From: Lacinutrix neustonica | GTDB taxonomy: Bacteria; Bacteroidota; Bacteroidia; Flavobacteriales; Flavobacteriaceae | DNA: 64,000 bases | Direction: 5' to 3' | Assembly (NCBI RefSeq): GCF_026625145.1 | Contig: NZ_CP113088.1 | Location: 2,769,501-2,833,500 of the forward strand | Part shown: positions 20,027-29,621 of the stretch, piece after piece | Position numbering within the stretch: position 1 is the stretch's first letter | How the letters are laid out: the number at the start of each line of letters is the position of its first letter | The notes under the pieces: generated by a model | Told to the model about the DNA's origin: nothing | What the model saw: only the letters and a program-made list of their open reading frames with translations | Databases searched by the model: none | Program-made: the position numbers and the translations under genes

Positions 20027-21830
20027 ATGATAAAGACGTTATTTAATATATTTCTTTTGCTTGCAATAGCAAATACGATGTCTGCGCAGACATCAGAAAA
20101 TTTTAGCTATCAGGCTATTATTCGTGATGCAGCGGGGAGCTTAGTTACAGAGACAAACGTGGCTATTCGTTTAAGTATACTAAAAGATACAGAAACGGGG
20201 ACCGTTGTCTATAGTGAAACCCATAATCCAACCACTAATTTTTCGGGAGTAGTTACGGTATTGGTGGGTAATGGAACAGTAGTTTCCGGAGTGCTAAATG
20301 GTATCGAGTGGGGTACCAGCTCTTATTTTTTAAAATCGGAAACCGATCCCGCAGGTGGAACCAGCTATAATACCGTTGGAACGACTGCTATTCTAAGTAC
20401 TCCATATGGATTGTCTAGTAAGAAAACGGATGTAGCACTAAGTGTAGATTACAACAATCTTACCAATAGACCAACGACGATAACTGCAGAACAGATCACT
20501 AAATTAAATTTTTTAAATGTTACAGGAACTGCCAATCTAGACCAAATAGAGAGTGAGGTAGCTGTGAATACATTGAAAACATCCTTTCCAGGATTTGGAA
20601 CAACAGCTGGAACAGCATTTGATATTATTTGGTCAAAAATAGATGATAATCTCTATTATGATACTGGTAAAGTAGGGATTGGTTATACAGATACCTCCGG
20701 TTTTGGAGATGCCATTTTAGGTGTTAAAGATGGCATGATTTTAAGCCTTGGGGATACTGTTATTAATCCTACGCCAGGTGCTTTGTTTTATGATAAAAGC
20801 GCTAAAGGCTTTGTTTTCTATTATGATAATGCTGGAGTTCTGCAATCTCACGGGGACCGATCAGATAGATTTTAATACAGAGTCTAATGTTTTCAACGTT
20901 GATGGCGTGATAAAGAGTAGCGCTATCGTTGGCTCGGCAGCAACAACAGGAGTAGCTTTTGGAGAAAATGATTTGATCCTTGCTAGCCCAACTCCAGGCA
21001 TTTATTTTGACGACACCAGTAGTACTGGTAGTTTTCCTAATAGGGATTGGTTAATAAAGAGCAATGATTACTTTGATAATGGGGAGAATTACTTTGCTGT
21101 TTTAGATACTACGGCAACACTTTCATCCGTTCCTTTTAAGGTTATGGCAGGGGCACCAAATCGTGCTATGGAAATAAACTCTAACGGAAATGTTTCTATT
21201 GGCAACTTGATTCCAACAGAACGATTAGAGTTGGATGGTATTGTTAGTGCTATTTCTTTTGTAGGTAGTGGCAAAAACCTTACCAATCTTAGTGGGGGAG
21301 GTACAGCATCTACAACGAATACAGGAAGTACTACGATTGGAGCTGATTCTGATGCAGATGGCAATGGGGGAATCCTTCTAGATACTTTTTCAAGTGGACT
21401 GTTTATAGAAAGTGATGGCACAGTGCATAATGGCGTGGCAGATCCCTTGTATCATTTAAATATTAGCGGAGATGTGCAATTTGAGTCACTTACAGCTACT
21501 GGTTTATCTGTAGGGGCATCTTTGGAAAGATCTGTTTTTACAGAATTGAATGCTGTCAATTTTGCACAATATGATGTTACCAATAAAGAAGTCGTATTAT
21601 TTAATAATGGTGCTAGTGTTAGTGTGTTTGGGTTTTTGGGAGGTGTTAAAGGACAGAAAGTATGTTTTATCAATATTCACCCTACCAATACGGTTACCTT
21701 CTTTACTGTAGGCAATGAGATTGCTCCGGTGTCTATGGGAGCCAATCCTGTTTTATCTCAGAACGAAAGTCTTACTATGATTTATGATGGATCCAATTGG
21801 ATTTATAGTGATTATGTAGTTTCGCCTTAA
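20027..21830 (+). CDS. Fibre-like surface protein, tandem paralogue (one frameshift)
   Basis: Tandem paralogue of the preceding gene, about 600 residues when joined. It has a signal ending MSAQ, then NFSYQAIIRDAAGSLV, GKVGIGYTDTSG and NGNVSIGNLIPTERLELDG, and the same C-terminal beta domain (LTMIYDGSNWIYSDYV). It starts 3 bp after its neighbour. The frame changes at 20848-20853, where TCCGGG reads TCaCGGG; the opposite strand is CCGGA. Repair gives GVLQSPGTDQIDFN. A good hairpin terminator follows, so the T9SS protein and both fibres form one transcription unit. Confidence 0.7.
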
Positions 21831-21857
21831 CCTCTTGATACTACTTTTTAATTTAAT

Positions 21858-21898
21858 AATCCCTACAGACCTAAATTAAGTGTGTAGGGATTTTTTTT
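21858..21898 (+). terminator. Rho-independent terminator of the surface-protein operon
   Basis: AATCCCTACA (21858-21867) pairs with TGTAGGGATT (21883-21892), followed by six further T residues. It lies 28 bp after the stop of the second fibre gene. Confidence 0.8.
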
Positions 21899-21960
21899 AT
21901 GATGATAATTTTCAAAAGCTTTTAATCCGTGAGGACTTATTCGTAGGGGTAACCTTAGGC

Positions 21961-22428
21961 TTAAGCCTCTAATATTTCAGAAATCAGGGTCTTATATTCT
22001 TGAATATTTCTTTCATATTTTTTCTGAACTCTAATCCACAATAAAAGACCAATGGCTAAAAGTATGGCTCCAATTAAATACATGTACACACTGCTATTTT
22101 CTCTAGAGAATACGGCAATTAGAATGCTGAAACCCGCAATTATATTTGTAATTATTACTAATTTCCACAAAAAGTGTTGATTAAAAGAAATTTCTACATC
22201 GGTTTCATTTTCAATATCTGTTTGTGATAGTTTTCCATGTACAACAATGCTGTTTAAAAAGAACAAGTACCACGCATACAGAATGCGTTTACGCATTTTA
22301 AAAGTTATGGAATTGTTTTTTTCGTGGTTCATATTAAATACAAACCCGTTAACAGGTCCAACGGCGGCTTCTAAACGTTTACTAATTACTTTAGGATTAC
22401 TTTTTGATTTAAAATTCCATTTTTTCAT
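21961..22428 (-). CDS. Hypothetical membrane protein with two C-terminal helices
   Basis: A 155-residue protein I do not recognise. It has a basic N-terminus (MKKWNFKSKSNPKVISKRLE), a soluble stretch, then two adjacent hydrophobic helices (LVIITNIIAGFSILIAVF and YMYLIGAILLAIGLLLWI) and a charged tail (QKKYERNIQEYKTLISEIL). It is intact and stands alone between the fibre-operon terminator and the sigma-factor operon, on the minus strand. Confidence 0.5.
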   Translation of the reverse strand: MKKWNFKSKSNPKVISKRLEAAVGPVNGFVFNMNHEKNNSITFKMRKRILYAWYLFFLNSIVVHGKLSQTDIENETDVEISFNQHFLWKLVIITNIIAGFSILIAVFSRENSSVYMYLIGAILLAIGLLLWIRVQKKYERNIQEYKTLISEILEA

Positions 22429-22609
22429 AATAGTGTTTTCAATGTTTGGAAGGTACCAAGTTAGTTAAGGTGCTAATTTAGGAAATATAAACCGAATATT
22501 GCATCTGAGAAAGACTTGTGCAACATACTGGTGTAAGCAATTTTTGTAAGTAAACGAGAACCAGTAATACATGATATACTTCTTAAGTTGGCCTTTCGTT
22601 TTTGCTATT

Positions 22610-23203
22610 TTAATCGGTTATATCGTTTTTTAATGTCACAATATCTTTCAGTTTTTGCATCTCTTTTTTGACGCCTTTCCTAATTATAATAAAAAGAATT
22701 ATTGCAATAACTACATAGGAAACATCAATTAATACAATATTCCAAGATTCCATGTGTATGCTAAATTCAGGTGTAATCATATAAAAGCCAATAGTATAAA
22801 AACCTATAATTACAGGCGCAATTACCTTATGAATTGTTTTTCTAAATTCATGAAAATGGAGCGTGTTTTCAGCAGTTTTTAATGTGTTATCAAGGTTACT
22901 TATTTTTTTTGCTTTATAGATACTTATTATTTCAATTAAAATCCTAAACACCAAACCAAAAATCATAACCCCGGCACCTAATCGGCTTAATACTTCTTTT
23001 ACTGGTGCGACATAATAAAAGAATAAAGAAATGACTATAAGTGTAATTGACAAGATTATAATGGTACCATAATAGAAAAAATAGTTTTCTTTTTCCTTTC
23101 TCTTTATTTTTGCATAAAAACGTTCAAAGTTTGTAGCGGAAAGGTCAAGACTTTTTTTGCTACTTTCCCATTTATTTTGCAGTTCTTTAAAATCGCTATT
23201 CAT
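22610..23203 (-). CDS. Membrane protein downstream of sigma factor, probable anti-sigma
   Basis: A 197-residue protein with a short cytoplasmic N-terminus (MNSDFKELQNKWESSKKSL) and four predicted spans arranged in two pairs. It overlaps the sigma-factor gene by 8 bp, and the N-terminal NKWESS-type helix recalls the soluble sigma-binding part of small Bacteroidota anti-sigma proteins. No zinc-binding HxxxCxxC motif is visible, so this is not a ZAS-type anti-sigma. The role is inferred from gene order. Confidence 0.55.
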   Translation of the reverse strand: MNSDFKELQNKWESSKKSLDLSATNFERFYAKIKRKEKENYFFYYGTIIILSITLIVISLFFYYVAPVKEVLSRLGAGVMIFGLVFRILIEIISIYKAKKISNLDNTLKTAENTLHFHEFRKTIHKVIAPVIIGFYTIGFYMITPEFSIHMESWNIVLIDVSYVVIAIILFIIIRKGVKKEMQKLKDIVTLKNDITD

Positions 23204-23703
23204 TTTTATTATTTTTTAAAAGTGTTTCAAGGCGTTTTTTTATCCTATGGATTTTAACTCTAACGTTTATCGGTTTTATACCTATAACTTCTGAGATACT
23301 ATCATAATCTTGGTTTTCCAAAACCATCATAATTATTAATCTATCTATTTTTTTTAGTTTTCCAATAGCGTTGTATAGCTCAGAATAATTGTTGTTTTTT
23401 TGTGTTTTCGGTTTCTGTAGTAGCAGCATTGTTTTCTAGATCTAATGTTGTAACTGTCTTTTCTTTTTTATCTTTTTTTACATATTGCAAACACGTAATT
23501 ACTGTTATTCTGTAAATCCAAGTTTTGTAAGATGATGCTCCTCTAAATTTATCTAAATTATTCCATACACTAATAAATATTTCTTGAGACAAATCGTTGG
23601 CAGTATCTTTATCTCCTTTAACAAAACCCAAACACATTTGTAAAACCATGGGATGGTGTTGGCGATAAATTGTTTCAAAAGGTTCGTTTTTATTGTTATT
23701 CAT
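23196..23703 (-). CDS. ECF-type RNA polymerase sigma factor (one homopolymer frameshift)
   Basis: Extracytoplasmic-function sigma-70 factor of about 168 residues after joining. Region 2 is clear (FETIYRQHHPMVLQMCLGFV, then DLSQEIFISVWNNLDKFRG and TWIYRITVITCLQYVKK), and region 4 follows (LKKIDRLIIMMVLENQDYDS, then IGIKPINVRVKIHRIKKRL). The frame shifts in the linker at a run of seven T (seven A on the coding strand, 23395-23401), where six would give ENTKNNNYSELYNAIGKL. It overlaps the upstream hydrolase and downstream membrane-protein genes, so the three are translationally coupled. Confidence 0.85.
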
Positions 23704-24576
23704 TGACTAAAAAATCATTTGCAGTTTTATAAAACCATTCAGGTTGATCAAACATTAAAAAGTGTTTGCTGTTAGGTGCCATTATAATTGTTTTGATTGG
23801 TAAGCGAGAGTATTGCTTTTCATAGTTTTCTTTTGCTATTTTTACATCAGGGAAAGAGGCGCCTATTATTAAGGTTTCACATATCACTTTATCTAAAACA
23901 TTCCTTAAGTCGAGTTTTAATAAGTCGGTATATCCATAAACCCAAGTTTTTCGGTCTGCTTCTGATATCCAATTTGCTATTATTCCTTTTTTATCTTCTT
24001 TTATTGTCATATTTGCGGCCATCATAGTCGCCATATTTTGAAATTGTTGGGCATCCATTTCAAGCATTTGTTTATTGTACTGACTTTTATAATAAAAGTT
24101 TTCTGCTGGTACATTAGGCATCATTCTTCACGCATACAAGGTAATGCTTCAACTATAATAATTTTAGAAACTTTATTCGGCAATTCAGTTGCTATATCAA
24201 CAGCCAAATTTCCGCCCATACTATGACCTACAATAATAATATCAGACATCTTATTGTCTTTTATATAGTCAATAATACCGTTTTTTATATTTGAATACCA
24301 AGGCATTTCTATAGGCTCATTTCCATTGAAACCAGCATAGGAAAAGAGATAAGATTTTCTCTCTAAATTTAAACTCTCAACGGTTTCTTTCCATATAGAG
24401 CCAGGTGTTGCAAATCCAGGAAGATATAGTATTGGTTTTCCTTGTCCAACGATTTCTATGGTAAAAGGTGCAGCTTCTGCTATTTCGAGTAGGTTTGTTT
24501 CCCTATTTAATCCGGAGCTATTTGTGGTGTTTAGGGTAATAGCTAATAGGATAATAATTCTAATTAATTTTGTCAT
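23696..24576 (-). CDS. Secreted alpha/beta hydrolase (one frameshift)
   Basis: Alpha/beta-hydrolase of about 293 residues with a signal peptide (IIILLAITLNTTNS), the oxyanion region ILYLPGFATPGSIW, the nucleophile elbow GHSMGG and a late NSKHFLMFDQPEWF carrying the catalytic histidine. The two halves meet near 24121-24130: the coding strand reads GTGAAGAATGATG, and one base added gives REVMMPNVPAE, as expected. This break is neither CCGGA nor a long homopolymer, so it could be a real mutation. It is first in an operon with the sigma factor, suggesting its product or substrate is linked to that regulon. Confidence 0.72.
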
Positions 24577-24890
24577 AATACTATTGTTTTTTTAATGGTT
24601 TGTATTCCTTTGATTAAAAAAAAATAGTATTTGTTACACTTTGGAATTATTTGTTTTGGATTTATTTTTAGTTGGAGTAGTTTTTCTAATTTTCGTTAAC
24701 GGGTTAGCTAAGCGTAGTGCGGCAGTAAGCAAATTTTTCGTTTCCGTTTTAGTACGAAGCTAAAGCTTATTTTTTTTGATTTATTTTTTCTATTCTAAAG
24801 ATAGAACCATAAGATTTGCCGACATTATAAATAGACATAGACCTTTTGGTTTTGCCCTAAAGCCCACATGATGTTTAGGTTTTGTCATCA
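24577..24890. other. Intergenic region with flavobacterial-type repeat-like sequence
   Basis: AT-rich, no ORF. The stretch near 24700-24770 (CGTTAACGGGTTAGCTAAGC onward) has a locally higher GC content and the look of the short dispersed intergenic elements common in Flavobacteriaceae. Only one copy is in this window, so the repeat status is unproven. Confidence 0.3.
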
Positions 24891-25471
24891 TTAGTGTTTT
24901 TTAATTATATTTTCAAAACCTTCCATTAAATCCACCAGCTTTTGTTTTTCTTCAAAACCCTTAGACTTTAGAGAGATATATGTATTGGGTGCAAAAGAGC
25001 TATAAGTTATATGTTTTTTATTTTGATATAGCCTGAAATGATAAGTTTGCCCCCGTAAATGACTTTTTGTAAAGTACTATCTTCGAAATTTAGTTTGGGT
25101 TTATTGATGTTAAATTTTTCTTGGCTTATACACGTATTTAGAAATTTCCAAAACAGTTCATATTCATTTTTCTTTATCCTCACTCTTTTTACTTCAGGCT
25201 CTAATTTATCATTAACAGGTTCAGAGATTTTATATAATTTAACCTGTCCATTATTCATATAAACGACAAGATCAGAATCTAATCCTCTTATAGGATAACT
25301 GGAATAACCAATTTGAATAATTAAGGCATTCTGGTCTTTCAATTTGAGCATTTTAGCATACCTGTTTTCTTCAGTAGTTTTGCCTTCAAATTTAATTTCC
25401 TTTATTTGGGAGTTTTGAGAACAAAGAATCATAGGGCTGAAAATAAAGAGGCATAATAAAAGTTTCTTCAT
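24891..25471 (-). CDS. Hypothetical secreted protein (one homopolymer frameshift)
   Basis: Exported protein of unknown function, about 193 residues after joining. The signal peptide is MKKLLLCLFIFSPMILCSQ, followed by a charged region with KEIKFEGKTTEENRYAK and VYMNNGQVKLYKISEP. The C-terminal third was hidden: at about 25013-25024 one A is missing in an AAAATAAAAAA stretch. Adding it continues the protein as NKKHITYSSFAPNTYISLKS and on to ENIIKKH. No family recognised. Confidence 0.55.
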
Positions 25472-25585
25472 AAATTACAGGTAACGTTGATGTGTATCTT
25501 AAGTTAGCCTTATCAAATATAAGTTATAAATTAAGAATCAAATCAGAAAGAATAAAAAGAGAGGATTAAGGTTATTTTGTGTATT

Positions 25586-25672
25586 GAGACTGTGATCTCG
25601 TTTTTCATGACAATCCCCTCTCTTTCCTACTATTATTTCGAGCAGTTCTGTGAGACTTTAGATCTCGTTTTT
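25586..25672 (+). ncRNA. Candidate bridge-RNA region of the IS110 element
   Basis: The noncoding stretch upstream of the transposase carries two similar hairpin-forming units: GAGACTGTGATCTCGTTTTT (25586-25605) and GAGACTTTAGATCTCGTTTT (25652-25671). Each is a GAGA/TCTC stem followed by a T run. IS110-family elements encode a bridge RNA in the noncoding end next to the recombinase gene, with two loops pairing to target and donor DNA. The position fits, but I have not folded it or identified the guide loops. Confidence 0.35.
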
Positions 25673-25720
25673 AAGATGCAGAAAAGCTAGTAGATCCTTT
25701 CTTTCGTAAACTTCATATAT

Positions 25721-26700
25721 ATGATTAAAAACACAAATTATTTCGGAATAGACATAAGTAAGAATGTCTTTGATGTGACGGGATCAGATGGTAAGCATTA
25801 TCAGTTTAAGAATGATATATCAGGCTTTAAAAAAATGTTGAGTTTAACTAATGAATTTTCTCATTGTGTTATGGAATCTACAGGGGTTTATCATTTGCGT
25901 TTAGCGTATTATTTATATGAGAAAGCAATAGCTGTAAGTGTTGAAAATCCCTTGTCTATTAAACGTTTTATTCAAATGCGATTAACAAAAATTAAAACAG
26001 ACAAAAGAGATTCCCAAATGATTTATGAATATGCAGTAAACTACGGCAATGAACTACGTTTATGGAAAGGCCGAGTACAACTCAAATAGCTTGTTCTCAA
26101 ATAATAAGTCTAACTAACCTTTATACTAAACAAACCACAGCACTTAAAAACAAGTTGCAAACAGAAGAGTCTATGGGAGCTCCATGTACCCAAGTAATAC
26201 GGTCATTGAAAAGAAGTTTAAAACACTTGAAAAATGAAATAGATAAGTTAGAAGATTCATTGCTAAAGTTAGTAAAACAAGATAATCAAGATTTGCTTAC
26301 TAGAGTAGAAAGTATTCCAGGAATAGGTAGGAGATCAAGTATGTTACTGATTGTTTTGACAGGCGGGTTTGAACGTTTTAATAAGGCTTCAGAGCTTTGC
26401 TCTTTTGCAGGTTTAACTCCTATGGTAAGACAGTCAGGAATTAGTATAAGGTCTCGGTCAAGGATAAGTAAAATGGGTAATAGGCGATTAAGGAAAACGT
26501 TATTTATGTGTAGTCTTTCAGCTAAAAAATGTAATAAAGCATGCAAAGAAATCTTCGATAGAATTGTAGCAAAAGGGAAGAGTAAAAAAGTAGCATTAAT
26601 AGCTGTATTTAACAAGCTTTTAAAACAGGCGTTTGCCTTAGCTAAATCGGGGTTGAAATATGACAGAAACTATAGAAGTGTTTTAAATAATTTAAATTAA
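25721..26700 (+). CDS. IS110-family transposase/recombinase (one frameshift)
   Basis: DEDD-type recombinase of about 326 residues. The N-terminal RuvC-like domain starts YFGIDISKNVFDVTG with the first catalytic Asp, followed by VMESTGVYH and the KTDKRDSQMI acidic cluster. The C-terminal Transposase_20 domain has ESIPGIGRRSSMLLIVLTGG, FAGLTPMVRQSG and NRRLRKTLFM around the catalytic serine. The frame breaks at 26071-26074: GGCCGAGTA should be GGCCGGAGTA, which restores LWKGRSTTQIA. The break is therefore of the window-wide CCGGA type and the element may well be active. Confidence 0.88.
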
Positions 26701-26867
26701 TAATTACTTGTTTTTTAACACAGTTCTTGGTTAGTTGCGTGGTTAAGCAACTAATTTCGTAAACAAATACGAGCCCGAAAAAATTCCGAAGGAATTTTCT
26801 AAATATGCACTTGCCAAAGCAATTAATTATACACGGTGTTACAAACAGTTTTTATTTTAGATTCTTC

Positions 26868-27449
26868 TTATAAATCAAAATTATATCCAAAACTTAATTG
26901 AACAACTGTATTTGTTGCTTTAATATCAATATCTCTAAATGGATTGGTTTGCTCATATTTTACAGCAATTAACTCATTAAATCCTTGATAAAAATTAAGT
27001 TCCACAAAAAAATCTTTAATATCTATTCCTATACCAAGATTAAGTCCGTAATCTAAACTTTTTAAATCTCCAAAATCAAATTCCCTTTTTTCCGTGTCCA
27101 ATAAAAACCCTATTTGAGGACCAGCTAAAATATAAGGCTTGTTAAAAAATTTAAAATTTAGAGGAATATTTATATATGAAGTTTGGTATTTTATATTATC
27201 ATAAAAATCTTCTCTATCTCCTTGTTGAGAATAAATAAGTTTTGGACGAAATGCGATTTTTTCTGAAAAGTCTAATTCATAGACAGCTCCAAGATGTAAA
27301 CTGAAAGAGTTGCTGTGTATTCCGAAACTCTCTAAAATTCCATCGGAAAGCGTCGAGCCATTTACTCCTGCTAAAATTCCTATTTTGTTTTGCGAGAAAG
27401 TTAGAATTGGCAAAAAGCTTAATAACCCAATTAAAAGTGTTTTTTTCAT
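26868..27449 (-). CDS. PorT-like outer-membrane beta-barrel protein
   Basis: A 193-residue protein with a signal peptide ending LTFSQ and a small outer-membrane barrel of the porin-family/PorT-like type: alternating aromatic strands such as SLHLGAVYELDFSEKIAFRP, KFFNKPYILAGPQIGFLL and a C-terminal strand VQLSFGYNFDL ending on an aromatic-rich motif. The mid sequence GLNLGIGIDIKDFFVELNFY is typical. Intact. It may be co-transcribed with the upstream lipoprotein gene, 23 bp away. Confidence 0.75.
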   Translation of the reverse strand: MKKTLLIGLLSFLPILTFSQNKIGILAGVNGSTLSDGILESFGIHSNSFSLHLGAVYELDFSEKIAFRPKLIYSQQGDREDFYDNIKYQTSYINIPLNFKFFNKPYILAGPQIGFLLDTEKREFDFGDLKSLDYGLNLGIGIDIKDFFVELNFYQGFNELIAVKYEQTNPFRDIDIKATNTVVQLSFGYNFDL

Positions 27450-27472
27450 TACAGTAATTTGATTTGAGTTAA

Positions 27473-28240
27473 TTAGTAGTATTCGTAGGTTATAGTTTCT
27501 GTTCCATCTGTTTTAGAAGTCGCATAATCATCACTATCATAAGTGTAAGTATAATTTTTTTCCAAAATAACAGTATCGTTCGATATATCTGTTAAAAGTC
27601 GAGAAGTTGGATTATTTCTGAAAGAAAAGAAATCATCTATTAAAACTATGTTTGGTTGAAAATTAAGAAATGGGCTTTTTTTGGTGTCGTAAGTAAAAGT
27701 TAATTCCTCGTCAGAAATAGCAGTATTTAAATAATCGTGTTTTCTTGAAATCACATTATTATTTGAGTCATACTCAAAACTATATTCTTCCGAATATGTA
27801 GTTTGACCATTACCAATATATTGAATGTTGTCTATGTTGCTATTGTTAAACGAATAAAGAAATCGCTCGTCAAGAGTAGTAGTGTTATAAAAATCTTGTC
27901 TTTCTATAAGTATTCCGTTATTGTAAACATACTGTTCAATTGAACCATCTGAAACTGCATTTAAATCTTGAAATTCAGCTCTGTCTAAAACTCCATTATT
28001 ATAGTAGAATTGCTTAATAAAATCGTCTCCAGTTTCTGCGCTTTGCAATCGGTCAATTTTGTTGTCAGCATTGTAGAAAAATGTTATGGAATAATTTCCG
28101 TTTCCGCTAAACGTAATTTTCTTGAGTAATTTAGTTGCTGCTTCAGATGTTGGGTCATCATTTCCGTTATTGTCATCTGATGAGCAAGACAAAATCGTTA
28201 ATCCAATTAAAAAGATAAGTAGTAAATTCAGTTTTTTCAT
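27473..28240 (-). CDS. Lipoprotein with YD-like beta repeats
   Basis: A 255-residue lipoprotein (signal MKKLNLLLIFLIGLTILSCS with the lipobox cysteine, then an acidic SDDNNGNDD spacer typical of surface-exported Bacteroidota lipoproteins). The body repeats short strands such as ITFFYNADNKIDRL, KQFYYNNGVLDRAEF, EQYVYNNGILIERQD and YSFEYDSNNNVISRKHD, resembling RHS/YD-type beta units. Probably a surface beta-solenoid; no activity can be assigned. Confidence 0.72.
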   Translation of the reverse strand: MKKLNLLLIFLIGLTILSCSSDDNNGNDDPTSEAATKLLKKITFSGNGNYSITFFYNADNKIDRLQSAETGDDFIKQFYYNNGVLDRAEFQDLNAVSDGSIEQYVYNNGILIERQDFYNTTTLDERFLYSFNNSNIDNIQYIGNGQTTYSEEYSFEYDSNNNVISRKHDYLNTAISDEELTFTYDTKKSPFLNFQPNIVLIDDFFSFRNNPTSRLLTDISNDTVILEKNYTYTYDSDDYATSKTDGTETITYEYY

Positions 28241-28508
28241 TGCGTAAAGTTTTGTTTAAATTGTTTGTAACAATGATATAATAAACATATGTTCATTATA
28301 GCTTTTATGTCTACAAATCTAATAGATTTATAATTGGTTTTGCATACAGTAATTCCTTAGCGTCAAATATAAAATTGACACCCTGTAAATAGTGCTTGAT
28401 TCTCGGTTTTTAAATACTTTTTATGCGTCTATTTTATCAAGTATTTATTTGTTAAATTATGAGCTTCACTAAATAAAGAAATCAAAAATAAAAACGTGTT
28501 CCCCGATT

Positions 28509-29103
28509 ATGAAAAATACGTTTATTTTATTTTCCGTTTTACTATTCACTCAAGCCTCGCTATGTCAAAATAAAAAAAATATTATTTATATGAATATAAA
28601 TAATAATGTAATTAAGCACGTAGAATTCAGGTCTTTCGACAAGAATAAAACATATATAACCGAAACAGAAACAGATACAGCTCTTATAAAAAAAATTACT
28701 ACGAAAAAAATTTGATGTATTAGACTCAACAAAGCATCGACAGGTAAAGATGATTTTAGCTAAGATTATTGGACCGGAATTTAATGGGGATAAAAATTTA
28801 ATGATTCATCTCTATGATAAGAACACTAAAAAAATTAAAGCTGATTTAGAAAATGAAAGATATTGGGACTGGAATAAAAATAATTCTCATAAATATCAAT
28901 CATTTCTTATTGGATCCAAAAATTCTAATGTAATGGAAGATGCTAAAAATCACTTATACTTAGATCAGTATGATTTTTAAAGAAACTTGTTTTTTCGGGA
29001 ATCAAATTTTAAAATAAATCATCTCTATGTAAAGCCAAATAGAGAAGTGCTTATTTATTTTGGTGGTAAAGATATATTAGGAATTTTGGATTGGTCACTA
29101 TAA
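28509..29103 (+). pseudogene. Hypothetical secreted protein, broken (frameshift and in-frame stop)
   Basis: An unrecognised exported protein (signal FILFSVLLFTQASLCQ). It reads through KTYITETETDTALIKKI to a run of seven A (28704-28710). Six A would continue as TKKFDVLDSTKHRQVKMILA. It then runs to an in-frame TAA at 28978-28980, after which the same frame stays open as RNLFFRESNFKINHLYVKPN to a stop at 29101-29103. Two independent defects suggest real decay, though the first looks like a homopolymer error. Intact length would be about 197 residues. Confidence 0.5.
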
Positions 29104-29368
29104 GTCAATTTTGGGAAGTAATTATAGATATAATTAATAAAGTCATCAACAAATTTAAGCGATTTATAATAGAAAGATTATGGTTTTGTCTATGGTTTAA
29201 TTTATATAACTTTATGATGGGTAAGTGAGTCATAATAATAAATTTACAGTTTTAATTCAAGCTTAAATGTTATTAAAAAAAATTATATTAAATTAATTTG
29301 TAATTCAAAAAAATGTATTTCATTTGCCTTTGAAATTTTATGCTTATTTTTATAACATATTATAATAG

Positions 29369-29548
29369 TTGGACAATTTGAAACCCGTTTCTGTGTTCGG
29401 GCTTTTGAACGCTAAGAAGTCATATTCAAAAGCTGCTTATCGTTTAAGTGACCGAATTTTAAAATTAACTTCTGCTTTTGCATCTATTGTTGCGAGTCAG
29501 CATCACTATGGGTTTTTACCTACTACAGAAAATCAAATACAAGTTTGA
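29369..29548 (+). CDS. Possible small ORF, 59 residues
   Basis: An open frame beginning TTG (LDNLKPVSVFGLLNAKKSYS) and ending LPTTENQIQV, rich in Ser, Ala and Lys, located upstream of the arginine decarboxylase in a 520-bp gap. Its composition is more protein-like than the flanking AT-rich DNA. No ATG start or homologue is known to me. It could be a small protein, a gene remnant or chance. Confidence 0.3.
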   Translation: MDNLKPVSVFGLLNAKKSYSKAAYRLSDRILKLTSAFASIVASQHHYGFLPTTENQIQV

Positions 29549-29621
29549 TATGCCACTATTATTGTTTATAATGGAGCGCTTTTAGCTTCTAACTCTAACT
29601 TACACTACTTTAAACATAATA

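Larger units (their letters stand above)
25560..26760 (+). mobile_element. IS110-family insertion sequence (approximate limits)
   Basis: One transposase gene with noncoding flanks of roughly 160 bp (left) and 60 bp (right). IS110 elements lack terminal inverted repeats and do not make target duplications, so the ends cannot be fixed from one copy; the limits given are estimates. The neighbours (secreted hypothetical protein on the left, outer-membrane protein on the right) show no obvious interrupted gene. Confidence 0.55.

Noticed and set aside
18212-21830. Prophage or tailocin tail-fibre genes
   Set aside because: They carry Sec signal peptides and follow a T9SS protein, with no capsid, sheath, baseplate or lysis genes nearby.
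23385-23405. Programmed frameshifting at the A7 run in the sigma-factor gene
   Set aside because: The needed shift is +1 (skip one A), not the -1 slip expected at A AAA AAA. Other A/T runs in the window show the same one-base errors, so a homopolymer error is simpler.
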